From NCBI GenBank assembly GCA_905373475.1, contig CAJPTC010000026.1, forward strand, positions 1-39,409: a stretch of 39,409 nucleotides of DNA, in the 5' to 3' direction. Positions 1-7,725 of this stretch are shown here, piece by piece (position 1 is the stretch's first letter; the number at the start of each line of letters is the position of its first letter). The notes under the pieces were generated by a model. The model saw nothing but the letters and a program-made list of their open reading frames with translations. It searched no databases and was not told the origin of the DNA. Position numbers and translations under genes: made by a program. This DNA is from Bacteroidia bacterium. GTDB lineage: Bacteria; Bacteroidota; Bacteroidia; Bacteroidales; CAJPTX01.

Positions 1-477
1 CTGGGCGTTCATCGATGCTTACTTGGTCGCAAATTTTCCCCCGCGAATCTTTGGCGGCACCTCGCTTTCGATACTTACGTCCTCTATGGCGCAAATGTAG
101 ATAGAGCTTACCCTTGTGTCGTTTATTTTCCCAAACATATTGGTAAATCTGCTTATGACTAACGCAGGATTTTCCCTCGAGCTTACAGCGTCCAACGATT
201 TGTTCGGGACTAAAGTCCTCTTCAAGAAGGCGGAGTATGGTCTCTTTTATCTGTTCCGTAAATTGTGAGGTTTAGGCTTTTGTTCTAAACGCTCCTGATA
301 TTTACGATGAGCTAAATCTGCCCGATATGCCCCATTACGCATATCGCAGTTACGTCTTATCTCCCGCGAGATAACCGATTTATCTTTTCCAATTTTCTCT
401 GCAATAGCACTCTGCGTGAGACCTTCGTTTCGTAAGTACTGAATTGCGTACCTTTGTTCTAGGGTTAAATGTGCCAT
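1..477 (-). pseudogene. IS30-family transposase, frameshifted and cut by the window edge
   Basis: Reading begins at the ATG at 477 (MAHLTLEQRYAIQYLRNEGL), a typical IS30 helix-turn-helix start (HTH_38 type) that recognises the element ends. The frame runs to about position 260 and then hits a stop. The continuation is in another frame and is clearly the same protein: FTEQIKETILRLLEEDFSPE, then QIVGRCKLEGKSCVSHKQIY, then an RHRGRKYRKRG basic stretch. One missing T in the AATTTACGG stretch explains it, since an extra T would give H-N-F-T-E-Q. No canonical slippery heptamer is visible, so a disabling mutation or a sequencing error is more likely than programmed frameshifting. The DDE catalytic part lies outside the window. 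An upstream in-frame ATG at 513 would add a non-IS30-like extension and was not chosen. Confidence 0.8.
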
Positions 478-524
478 CTCTTGCTTTTTTGGACAGAAGT
501 CGAAGATACACATTTTTTACCCTC

Positions 525-561
525 CCAGAGGGAAGAAAGAAGCTTTCTCTTTTTCCTCTGG
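525..561 (-). other. Long hairpin in the IS30 leader
   Basis: CCAGAGG (525-531) pairs with CCTCTGG (555-561), with an inner stem AGAAAG/CTTTCT around an AAG loop. It lies 48 bases upstream of the transposase ATG. Many insertion sequences carry such leader hairpins, which limit transposase translation from read-through transcripts. That role here is inference. Confidence 0.5.
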
Positions 562-704
562 ATTGTATTTGCGCATGTATATTTTTTAGGCGTTGCATTT
601 ATTGCTTGAATTTAGGCCAGTTAATATTTCATTTGCGTCGCACCATGGCGCGACACTACCAAATTTAACAGAGATGCTGCGTTTTAACACACCCACTAAA
701 TGAA

Positions 705-733
705 AAAAGGCGTTGCTATTTGCAACGCCTTTT
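705..733 (-). terminator. Rho-independent terminator after the 128-aa secreted protein
   Basis: There is a perfect 12-bp stem (AAAAGGCGTTGC / GCAACGCCTTTT) with a 5-base loop. Read on the minus strand it is followed by a T run, and it starts about 19 bases beyond the stop codon at 752. Confidence 0.9.
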
Positions 734-751
734 GGAGTATAACTTGTTTTT

Positions 752-1138
752 TTATTGTGGGCATTTTACGGTATTGTACTGAACAACAAGATATTTTTTA
801 TCAAAATTCTCTCCCATCTTTTCACCTGCCCAATGTGTTATTGCTATGTAATCAGATTTACTATTCCCCTCAATAGAAACCTTATCATCATCAGAGACCT
901 TTTCTCCTTTATAACTTACATAGTAGTAGACATTTACTTTAAACGGGTTATTATTTTTAAATACGACTCCTATACAATCCTTCGATCTTTGCACTACATG
1001 CGTATGACTAATATCTCCCCAGCACGCGCACACATAAGTTCTTTCCACCTCAGTTACCCTTTCACATCTATCGATTTGCGCTTTCGCCCCTAGCGAAATT
1101 GCCATGCCTAAAAGTACCAACAGTAACACTTTTCTCAT
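752..1138 (-). CDS. Small secreted cysteine-containing protein of unknown function
   Basis: This is a 128-residue protein that I do not recognise. It begins with a clear Sec signal peptide (MRKVLLLVLLGMAISLGAKA, cleavage before QIDRC). The mature part is about 107 residues with five cysteines (RCERV, VCAC, DCIG, KCPQ) and several probable beta strands, which suggests a small disulphide-containing periplasmic or surface protein. The start is supported by an AGGAGGT ribosome site just upstream (about 1145-1151). The gene is a complete single-gene unit with a consensus promoter at 1219-1249 and a strong terminator at 705-733. It does not look like part of either neighbouring cluster, and it sits next to an IS remnant. 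Confidence 0.8.
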   Translation of the reverse strand: MRKVLLLVLLGMAISLGAKAQIDRCERVTEVERTYVCACWGDISHTHVVQRSKDCIGVVFKNNNPFKVNVYYYVSYKGEKVSDDDKVSIEGNSKSDYIAITHWAGEKMGENFDKKYLVVQYNTVKCPQ

Positions 1139-1218
1139 ATCAATACCTCCTATTTAGTTATTTTCGTCACTCAAAAAGAACTATTCGTCAGTCTTCCTTA
1201 CCCTTTCGTCTGACGGAA

Positions 1219-1249
1219 CAAATTTATTTTTTTTTGTGATATGACCAAA
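1219..1249 (-). promoter_or_regulatory. Consensus Bacteroides-type promoter
   Basis: On the minus strand TTTG (1246-1249) is followed by 19 bases and then TAAATTTG (1219-1226). This matches the Bacteroidota primary sigma consensus TTTG / TAnnTTTG with correct spacing. Nine A residues in the non-template spacer precede the -7 box. The box lies about 80 bases upstream of the ATG of the 128-aa secreted protein. Confidence 0.85.
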
Positions 1250-1281
1250 TATTTTCCTCGTTCCTCTAAAAAAAATGTAAG

Positions 1282-1311
1282 AAAAAAACGCAGCCCTACC
1301 CGAGAGCTGCG
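1282..1311 (-). terminator. Rho-independent terminator of the glucan operon
   Basis: On the minus strand a CGCAGC/GCTGCG stem is followed by seven T residues (A run at 1282-1288 on plus). It lies about 33 bases beyond the GH57 stop codon and separates that operon from the promoter at 1219-1249. Confidence 0.85.
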
Positions 1312-1343
1312 CGCGAAAATGAAAAGAAACAACGAAACAAATC

Positions 1344-2543
1344 CTAAACTATTCTTGATTCCGCCTTTTTCAATTCCAGAAGGAAATCGGAAAGCACATT
1401 CATGTAGTTTACAAAAGCTTCGTAGGGCGAATCGTAAGGATTAAAATACTTGTGTACATCGCCGTCGCTAAACCACTTGGTACACATGTAGTAGAAATGG
1501 TCGCTTGTTTGCAAGTACATCCACGTACGAGTAAGGTCGTCGTTCCCCAAAGCACGTACGCGTTCGCTCAAAGCATAAACATTGGAAAAAGCCTCGTTCT
1601 GCAACTCATTGCCCAGCCACGCCGTAAGATCGCGCTCCTCATCAGCCCAACTAATGGGATGGGTGACATGCAAAGGTCCTACCGACTGATACTGCGCTGC
1701 TACCTCTTTCGGCATCAAGAAATTGAAACTACTGGACTGAAATATTGCGCCTGGCAGTGCACGCATAAACTCAAAAATTCCTGTTTCAGCCCACTGATGC
1801 TCTCCAAAAGTTTCATAATCCATGAACAGATTTACCACTTGCGAATCGCCTGGTAGCGCTGTTAACCAGTGAACGTATTTCTCCGCCGTAAGCGGCCAAC
1901 CACTCCAGCCGCGATTCGAGAAACGAAAAGCTATATCGTCGCTTAGCTGAAAATTCTTCAACAACAACTTTAGGCGCGGTACTTGCGGATTGTGATAAAC
2001 GAAATTCGGACTCCGCCACCCTAAAATGTGTTTTGCTCCCTCTGTCAACATTTGGTTGTAACCTAGGGTGCTGACGAGCTTTCCTATCTCGTCGGAATAA
2101 ATCAGCTCCGTATTCCGAAAAGTCTCGGGGGTGATACCAAAAAGCGTCTGAATCTTTTCGCTTTGTAAGCGCACCTGTCGCTTAAATTCGTCGGGATCTC
2201 GGAGCGCAGCCAAACTATGCGCGTAGGTTTCAGCTAAAAATTCTACACACCCTGTTTGTGCCAGCGCTCGGAAAGAATCGATAACCTCAGGCGTAAAACG
2301 CTCAAACTGGTCTAACGCTACCCCAGAGATAGAGAATGCTACCTTGAAACGTTCACCGTAACGTTGTATAAGCTCCAGAAGAAGAGCATTCATCGGCAAG
2401 TAGCACTTGTTTGCCACCTTGCGGACGATTTCGGCATTGGCATAATCGTCGAAATAGTTGTGCGCCTCACCTATATCAAAGAAACGATAACGGCGTAAAC
2501 GTAAAGGCTGATGCACTTGAAAATAAAAGCAAATTGACTGCAT
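1344..2543 (-). CDS. GH57-family alpha-amylase / glucanotransferase
   Basis: This 399-residue protein belongs to glycoside hydrolase family 57, which cleaves or transfers alpha-glucans such as glycogen. Family landmarks are visible in order: HQP at residues 11-13, EFLAETYAHS at 101-110, FRNTELIYS at 142-150 (Glu146 is the expected nucleophile), and FMDYETFGEHQW at 240-251 (Asp242 is the expected acid/base region). There is no signal peptide, so it is probably cytoplasmic. It is the last gene of a three-gene operon and starts 13 bases after the GT4 gene stops; a terminator follows. The same GDE-GT4-GH57 order is common in Bacteroidales, and the context implies glycogen turnover. Whether the enzyme is a hydrolase, a 4-alpha-glucanotransferase or a branching enzyme cannot be settled by reading. 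Confidence 0.92.
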   Translation of the reverse strand: MQSICFYFQVHQPLRLRRYRFFDIGEAHNYFDDYANAEIVRKVANKCYLPMNALLLELIQRYGERFKVAFSISGVALDQFERFTPEVIDSFRALAQTGCVEFLAETYAHSLAALRDPDEFKRQVRLQSEKIQTLFGITPETFRNTELIYSDEIGKLVSTLGYNQMLTEGAKHILGWRSPNFVYHNPQVPRLKLLLKNFQLSDDIAFRFSNRGWSGWPLTAEKYVHWLTALPGDSQVVNLFMDYETFGEHQWAETGIFEFMRALPGAIFQSSSFNFLMPKEVAAQYQSVGPLHVTHPISWADEERDLTAWLGNELQNEAFSNVYALSERVRALGNDDLTRTWMYLQTSDHFYYMCTKWFSDGDVHKYFNPYDSPYEAFVNYMNVLSDFLLELKKAESRIV

Positions 2544-2556
2544 TTGCGATAGAGGG

Positions 2557-3846
2557 TTAATTATTAGGGTTTACAAGTCGTTCGTATATCTCTTTTATGC
2601 GTAGCGCTGCCGCATCCCATTTCAGCGTCGTAACTTCCTCCTGTCCATGTTCTTGGAAGAAATGTTGTAGCGCACCGTAATTCAATAAGCCATAGATGGC
2701 ATCTGCCATAGCATCCACATCCCAGAAATCGACCTTCAGAGCATATTTAAGTACTTCTGCTACGCCACTTTGCTTTGAAATGATAACAGGCACTCCGTTT
2801 CGCATAGCCTCAAGAGGGGTAATACCAAACGGCTCGGAAACTGAGGGCATGACATAAACATCGCTCATCCGATACATCCGATCTACCTCACTTCCTTGCA
2901 AAAAGCCTGCAAAGTGAAAGCGAGTCCCGATTCCGAGCGCCGCCACACGTCGGATCATACGATTCAACATGTCGCCACTGCCCGCCATCACAAAACGGAC
3001 ATTGTCCATCTTCTGTAGGACTTTATAAGCAGCTTCTACAAAATAATCTGGACCTTTTTGAAAGGTGACGCGCCCGAGGAAGGTAACCACTTTCTCGGGG
3101 AACGGGCACTGCAAAGCTTCCTTACGCTCCGAGGCAAATTCTACGGCATTGTGCACAGTTTCCACCTTATCTGGCGAAATACCATAGCGCTCTATAACGG
3201 TTTCGCGCGTCCGATGGCTCACCGTAATAATTCTATCAGCGCCCTGCATACCAGCACGTTCGATATCGTAGACCAACTGGTTTACATTTTCCCCACTTCT
3301 ATCGAACTCTGTTGCATGAACATGTACTACCAGCGGCTTACCCGAGACGCGCTTTGCCGCCAAGCCTGCCAAGTAGGTAAGCCAGTCGTGCGCATGAATA
3401 ACATCGAAGCTTTCGCGCGCTCCGATTGCCGCAGCCACAAGTGCGTAACGTGCCACTTCCTCTAGCAACGATGCGCCATAACTTCCGCTAAATGTAAAAT
3501 GGCGCTGCGACCAGTGTTGTACCGAGTAATTAACCCCGAATAGCCGATCGTGCGAAGAAAAAACGTCTTCCACATTCAAGTAGGGGTGTAAGAAGGAATT
3601 TACTCCAACTATGCGGATATGTGCGAGGTGTTGTTGCATCTCCTCGTCAGACATTACAAACCCTACTTCTTCTGCTGAAAGGAGGCGCATACGCCTACTC
3701 TCCTCTTCCCCTCCGAAAAGCTTAGGTAACACAAAAATGAGGTCTACGCCTTGACGCAATAGCCCACGCGTCATGCCCTGACAAGCAGTACCTAACCCTC
3801 CCGTTATGTGGGGCGGGAACTCCCACCCGAACATCAAAACTCGCAT
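2557..3846 (-). CDS. GT4 glycosyltransferase, glycogen-synthase-like
   Basis: This 429-residue GT-B fold glycosyltransferase would transfer glucose from a nucleotide sugar to an alpha-glucan. The N-terminal Rossmann half has the glycine loop WEFPPHITGGLG (8-19) and HAHDW (151-155). The C-terminal half has GRVTFQKG (258-265) and the nucleotide-sugar motif EPFGITPLEAMRNGVPVI (338-355), with the conserved E-x7-E. No signal peptide is present. The ATG overlaps the stop of the upstream debranching-enzyme gene by one base (TAATG), a sign of translational coupling. In Bacteroidota this gene usually takes the place of classical glycogen synthase beside GH57 and GDE. That assignment rests on context plus family membership; the sugar donor is not visible in the sequence. 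Confidence 0.9.
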   Translation of the reverse strand: MRVLMFGWEFPPHITGGLGTACQGMTRGLLRQGVDLIFVLPKLFGGEEESRRMRLLSAEEVGFVMSDEEMQQHLAHIRIVGVNSFLHPYLNVEDVFSSHDRLFGVNYSVQHWSQRHFTFSGSYGASLLEEVARYALVAAAIGARESFDVIHAHDWLTYLAGLAAKRVSGKPLVVHVHATEFDRSGENVNQLVYDIERAGMQGADRIITVSHRTRETVIERYGISPDKVETVHNAVEFASERKEALQCPFPEKVVTFLGRVTFQKGPDYFVEAAYKVLQKMDNVRFVMAGSGDMLNRMIRRVAALGIGTRFHFAGFLQGSEVDRMYRMSDVYVMPSVSEPFGITPLEAMRNGVPVIISKQSGVAEVLKYALKVDFWDVDAMADAIYGLLNYGALQHFFQEHGQEEVTTLKWDAAALRIKEIYERLVNPNN

Positions 3847-5864
3847 TACACCTTTGCTCCCTTGTTATCCTTGCCAGCCTTTGTTTTCTTCATACTCATT
3901 TTTTCTAAACGCAGCATAATTCGCACTGCAGCAGCTACACTCCATGCTTGTGCAATACTTCCTCCAGCGACATGAGGAGGATCGCCATCGAAGACTTCGC
4001 CAATCGTTCCCAAGCCATAGCGATGCATCTCTTTCTCTAGTGCTTTCAAAATCTCTTTACATAGCTTTAGAATAGTCTCCTCGTCATACACCTTCGCCAT
4101 AGCCTTTACATAGTCATCTAGTAACCACGGCCAAATAGTACCTTGATGGTAAGCTAAGTCGCGCTCTGTCTGATCTCCCGCATATTGTCCCTTATATGCA
4201 GGGTTTCGTGGCGATAGGGTATGCAACCCTAGGGGTGTGTACAGATGCTGCTCCACCACTCGCATTACCGAATGCTGTTGTTCTGGTGTAAGCGGCGAAT
4301 AGGGAAGCGAAACGGCAAAGATCATATTCGGACGAATCTCGTAGTGTGCTCCACTTTGATCGATATAGTCTGCCAAATAGCCTTGCTGCTCGTTGTAGAA
4401 CAGTCGAGCAAAATTCTCACCTATTCCCTCTCGTACCCATTCATAGCGTTTCTGTATTTTTCGTTGTCCAAGTTCCTCCATTAGCATGAGAAAGAAACAC
4501 ACGGCGTTATACCAAAGCGCATTAAGTTCTACTGCCGCACCAGCACGCGATGTCACAGGAATTCCCGCCACAACGGCATCCATCCAAGTGAGTGCAGTAC
4601 TCTGCGAGCCAGTCCATATAATTCCATTCTCATCAATGGTCACTCCATTATTTTTGCCGTTAGACTGAGTGAAAAGTTCCATTACATCGCGCATGAATCC
4701 CCCAATCTTAGCTTTTGCATAGAATTGCATAAAGGCGTCATGATCCTGCAAATAGAACTGGTGCAGGGCATACATTGCCCACAATGGCGCATCTACACTG
4801 TTGTACGACGAGTTATTGATGCCCCCCATGTTCGGGAGAAAACCATCTCTTGCTTCGCGCAATAGCCCCATAAATATGGTGCGGAAACTTTCGTAGTCTC
4901 CGAAACTCAGTGTAAGCCCAGGGAGCGAAATCATGGTATCGCGCCCCCAACGTCCGAACCATGGGTAGCCCGCGTTGATCCAGATGCTACGTCCGCGGTT
5001 CGCTATAAACTGCCCTGCTGCCGCCTTCAGCGTCGTTTCAAAATCTATGCGAGGCGGACGAGAGGCTAATTCTTTTTCAAACTTCCGTTCAAGATCTTTG
5101 CCTAAGGTGCGGAGCGTACTCACCGAAAGAATAACCGATTCTCCTTCAGAGAATTCCACTTCAAAAGTACCTGGCATCCAGAGGTCTTCAACACTTGGGT
5201 AACCTCTTGCCGCCTCTTGTGCATAGAAAACACCTCTGTTCCAATCGGGAGCATGGATGTACTCGGCAGGGCGATCTATGTGGAATGCTAGCTCGGGAAA
5301 CTCCGCATACATCTTAAAAACAACTCCTCCGTCGCGCAATGCCGTATAATTAGTATTGAGCTCCATGTTCTCTACAGTGAGCGCATGTGCATTGCGAAAG
5401 GCAAGTAGGGGGTAAATCAACAGTTTCACTCGTCCACTCCCCTCTAGCAATGTATAGCGCACCAAAAGCTGATCTTGCTTTTCAACAAAGAGAAGTTCTT
5501 TCTTGAGGAGCAGACTCCCAATACGGTAATAGAAAGTGGGCGTAGGCGCAAGATGAAAGCTTTCGAGGTACTTATGCCCCTTAGGGTAATAAACATCGCG
5601 ATACTTTCGTGTTGAGAGATGGAAATCGTGCTCGGCAACAACCACCGTCTCGTCTAGATTAGAAAGAAGCACGTAGCGCTCGCCACCAAACTGTTCGAGG
5701 GGCAGCACCATCAGCCCATGATACTTTCGCGTATTGCAAAGCACCACAGAACTACTCATGTATCCCCCACCGTGGTTCGTGCTCAGTATCTCAGCATTAA
5801 GGGAATGGGACAGATTTACCAGCTCTTCTTTATCCCAGAAGATATATTCTTGTTGCTTCCTCAT
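3846..5864 (-). CDS. Glycogen debranching enzyme (amylo-alpha-1,6-glucosidase, GH133)
   Basis: This 672-residue protein has an N-terminal GDE_N_bis-type beta domain (NTRKYHGL at 44-51) and a C-terminal (alpha/alpha)6 GDE_C domain. Key motifs are WFGRWGRDTMISLPG (302-316), YHQGTIWPWLL (about 569-579) and GEVFDGDPPHVAGG (about 620-633), which line the active site in this family. It removes alpha-1,6 branches from glycogen or limit dextrins. The last ~20 residues are a lysine-rich tail. It is the first gene of the glucan operon, with a good Bacteroides promoter about 25 bases upstream of the ATG, and is coupled by TAATG to the GT4 gene. There is no signal peptide. Confidence 0.94.
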   Translation of the reverse strand: MRKQQEYIFWDKEELVNLSHSLNAEILSTNHGGGYMSSSVVLCNTRKYHGLMVLPLEQFGGERYVLLSNLDETVVVAEHDFHLSTRKYRDVYYPKGHKYLESFHLAPTPTFYYRIGSLLLKKELLFVEKQDQLLVRYTLLEGSGRVKLLIYPLLAFRNAHALTVENMELNTNYTALRDGGVVFKMYAEFPELAFHIDRPAEYIHAPDWNRGVFYAQEAARGYPSVEDLWMPGTFEVEFSEGESVILSVSTLRTLGKDLERKFEKELASRPPRIDFETTLKAAAGQFIANRGRSIWINAGYPWFGRWGRDTMISLPGLTLSFGDYESFRTIFMGLLREARDGFLPNMGGINNSSYNSVDAPLWAMYALHQFYLQDHDAFMQFYAKAKIGGFMRDVMELFTQSNGKNNGVTIDENGIIWTGSQSTALTWMDAVVAGIPVTSRAGAAVELNALWYNAVCFFLMLMEELGQRKIQKRYEWVREGIGENFARLFYNEQQGYLADYIDQSGAHYEIRPNMIFAVSLPYSPLTPEQQHSVMRVVEQHLYTPLGLHTLSPRNPAYKGQYAGDQTERDLAYHQGTIWPWLLDDYVKAMAKVYDEETILKLCKEILKALEKEMHRYGLGTIGEVFDGDPPHVAGGSIAQAWSVAAAVRIMLRLEKMSMKKTKAGKDNKGAKV

Positions 5865-5887
5865 ATCCTATCTTATTTATCTCTGAT

Positions 5888-5919
5888 CAAAAATAACAAA
5901 ATTTTACGACAAATGCAAA
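5888..5919 (-). promoter_or_regulatory. Bacteroides-type promoter of the glucan operon
   Basis: On the minus strand TTTG (5916-5919), a 20-base spacer and TATTTTTG (5888-5895) fit TTTG-N19-21-TAnnTTTG. The leader to the debranching-enzyme ATG is short. Confidence 0.75.
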
Positions 5920-6039
5920 CTTTGCACAACAAACAAGTCTATTGGTTCCCATTTTTTATCTCTTTATCAATTCGGTTTTATTGCAGAACTGTGCTGTATA
6001 CAAGCCTAGCAAAGGGTAAGAGAGGTTTGAGATAACTCC

Positions 6040-6047
6040 TATTTTTG
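6040..6047 (+). promoter_or_regulatory. Possible -7 box for miaA
   Basis: TATTTTTG fits the Bacteroidota -7 box and lies 66 bases upstream of the miaA ATG. No TTTG is found at the right -33 spacing, so the call is tentative. Confidence 0.35.
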
Positions 6048-6113
6048 TAGCAATTTTTTCAGATTTCAGTCATTTTGTTCATCATAAAGGAATCATAAAA
6101 GAGAGATTGGTTC

Positions 6114-7040
6114 ATGCTCATTGCACTTCTTGGTCCCACAGCATCAGGGAAAACCCATTTAGCTGTAGCGTTAGCACACGAAATGGGAGCGCACATCATC
6201 AGCGCCGATTCGCGCCAACTCTATCGCCGCATGGATATTGGTACAGGAAAAGATTTGAGCGAATACGTGTACAACGATGTTATTATTCCCTACCATCTCA
6301 TAGATATCTACGAGCCAGGCGAGCAGTGCAACCTCTTCGCGTACCAACAAATGTTTTACAACGTGTATAACCAGCTCAGCGCAAGCCATACACCCATGAT
6401 TTTATGTGGAGGAAGTGGCATGTACGCCGAGGCTATTCTGCGCAACTACCAACTTGCCCCTGTAGCGCCCGATATAGAACTACGGAAAAGGCTTGAAAAA
6501 TTGTCTGATGCCGAACTTACAGAGATACTTGCTGCGCATCAGACACTCCACAACTCTACCGACACCTCATCGCGCAAACGACTCATCCGTGCAGTAGAAA
6601 TTGCGCTAGCTAGCCCAACAAAAACTGCAACACAGCCACAAGATATTGAGAGCCTCATATTCGCCATAGATCTTCCACAGCACGCCAGATGGCAGCGCAT
6701 AGAAGCGCGTTTGACGGCTCGTTTAGAGGCAGGACTAGTAGAAGAGGTACAATCGCTCCTCAATGAGGAGATTGCGCCCGAAAATCTTATTTATTACGGA
6801 TTGGAGTATAAGTTTGTAACGCTTTATCTTTTGGGCAAGATTGCGACGCGCGAGGAGCTTTTTCGGCAACTAAATATCGCCATCCGACAGTTTGCCAAGC
6901 GACAAATGACCTACTTGCGCGGTATGGAACGTCGGGGTTTACAATTGCACTGGCTCAACGGATTAGAAACGACCGAGACGCTTTTGACAAAAATAAAAGA
7001 GACTATACGTCAATACGGAAGTAGGCGAGCCAACGCCTAA
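6114..7040 (+). CDS. miaA: tRNA dimethylallyltransferase MiaA
   Basis: This 308-residue MiaA homologue transfers a dimethylallyl group to the N6 of A37 in tRNAs that read UNN codons. Visible motifs are the P-loop GPTASGKT (7-14), DSRQLYRRMDIGTGK (32-46), YHLIDIYEPGE around 62-72, GGSGMY near residue 100, and the C-terminal RQFAKRQMTYLRG block that in MiaA contacts the tRNA. Length is normal for the family. The ATG at 6114 places the P-loop at the usual distance. The gene is transcribed divergently from the glucan operon, and its last 38 bases overlap the 3' end of the convergent Fic gene. Confidence 0.95.
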   Translation: MLIALLGPTASGKTHLAVALAHEMGAHIISADSRQLYRRMDIGTGKDLSEYVYNDVIIPYHLIDIYEPGEQCNLFAYQQMFYNVYNQLSASHTPMILCGGSGMYAEAILRNYQLAPVAPDIELRKRLEKLSDAELTEILAAHQTLHNSTDTSSRKRLIRAVEIALASPTKTATQPQDIESLIFAIDLPQHARWQRIEARLTARLEAGLVEEVQSLLNEEIAPENLIYYGLEYKFVTLYLLGKIATREELFRQLNIAIRQFAKRQMTYLRGMERRGLQLHWLNGLETTETLLTKIKETIRQYGSRRANA

Positions 7041-7725
7041 ATTCATCTTGTGCGGCTAGACAAGTATCGGTAAGGTAGCCACGTACGTGCGACCACTGTT
7101 GCAAACCGCGGTAATAGAAATATTTCATTTCATCTGATATAACAAAGGGCAATACGCCACATCGCAAGCACTCCTTAAAAAGTAGCAAGCGCCCTACTCG
7201 CCCATTGCCATCTTGAAAAGGGTGAATTTGCTCAAAACGAACGTGGAACTCTAGTAGAGCTTCCAAGTCTTTGTGGGGATTAGCATTATAAGCTGCCAAC
7301 AATGCTTGAACGGCAGTAGCAACCTCTTCTGGGGGTGTTGTTTCGATTCCTCCCACTTCATTGGGAAGTAACTTATAGCCCCCCACCACAAACCATGACC
7401 GCTGGCTATCGCTCGTTGCTTGCTTGAGCACTGCATGCAAATCAAACAACAACTCCTGCGAAGGCTGTTCAAGTGCACGCTCTAAAACAATATCAAAAGC
7501 ACGGAAATGATTTATCGTCTCTACAATATCATCTACACGGAGGCTCTCACATGCACCGCTTGCCACAGTGTTTGTCTCGTATATGAAACGCGTCTGTTCT
7601 TCCGAGAGACGACTCCCCTCAATTCGACAAGAGTTATAGGCAAAAATTACTTGCAACTTGTGATATAGTCCACCTTTGCAATGCGATAAGCGTTCCTCAT
7701 TCAGACGATCAAGCAGTACAGACAT
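7003..7725 (-). CDS. Fic-domain protein (class II, N-terminal inhibitory motif)
   Basis: This 240-residue protein carries the Fic signature HPFQDGNGRVGR at 168-179. The histidine, phosphate-binding Asp-Gly-Asn-Gly and both arginines are all present, so the AMP-transferase site looks intact. Fic enzymes usually attach AMP from ATP to a target-protein hydroxyl. Near the N-terminus S-C-R-I-E-G (32-37) fits the (S/T)xxxE(G/N) inhibitory helix of class II Fic proteins, whose Glu blocks ATP. No signal peptide is present. I chose the ATG at 7725 because it gives a TAATG overlap with the upstream 380-aa gene; a TTG at 7734 is also in frame. It is the last gene of the operon that begins with the 2587-aa surface protein, and it overlaps convergent miaA by 38 bases. 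The target is unknown. Confidence 0.92.
   Translation of the reverse strand: MSVLLDRLNEERLSHCKGGLYHKLQVIFAYNSCRIEGSRLSEEQTRFIYETNTVASGACESLRVDDIVETINHFRAFDIVLERALEQPSQELLFDLHAVLKQATSDSQRSWFVVGGYKLLPNEVGGIETTPPEEVATAVQALLAAYNANPHKDLEALLEFHVRFEQIHPFQDGNGRVGRLLLFKECLRCGVLPFVISDEMKYFYYRGLQQWSHVRGYLTDTCLAAQDEFRRWLAYFRIDV

Larger units (their letters stand above)
1..690 (-). mobile_element. Partial IS30-family element, truncated by the window edge
   Basis: The window opens inside an IS30-family insertion sequence: a transposase reading frame on the minus strand runs off position 1. The upstream (leader) end lies somewhere between the transposase start at 477 and the terminator of the next gene at 705. 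I could not fix the terminal inverted repeat because the partner end is outside the window, so the right boundary is a guess. A strong hairpin (525-561) and an imperfect palindrome (637-654, centred on CCATGG) lie in this leader. Confidence 0.45.

Noticed and set aside
637..654. Imperfect palindrome around CCATGG as an IS end or operator
   Set aside because: The symmetry is imperfect and the partner end of the IS lies outside the window, so no role can be assigned.
444..668. Plus-strand reading frame opposite the IS30 leader
   Set aside because: It has no ribosome site, lies antisense to the transposase and its leader, and its composition resembles no protein.
755..1093. Plus-strand reading frame opposite the 128-aa secreted protein
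   Set aside because: It is the mirror of a gene with a signal peptide, ribosome site, promoter and terminator on the other strand.
1241..1444. Small plus-strand frame rich in Lys/Arg
   Set aside because: It covers the terminator of the glucan operon and runs into the GH57 gene; its basic composition comes from A-rich terminator DNA.
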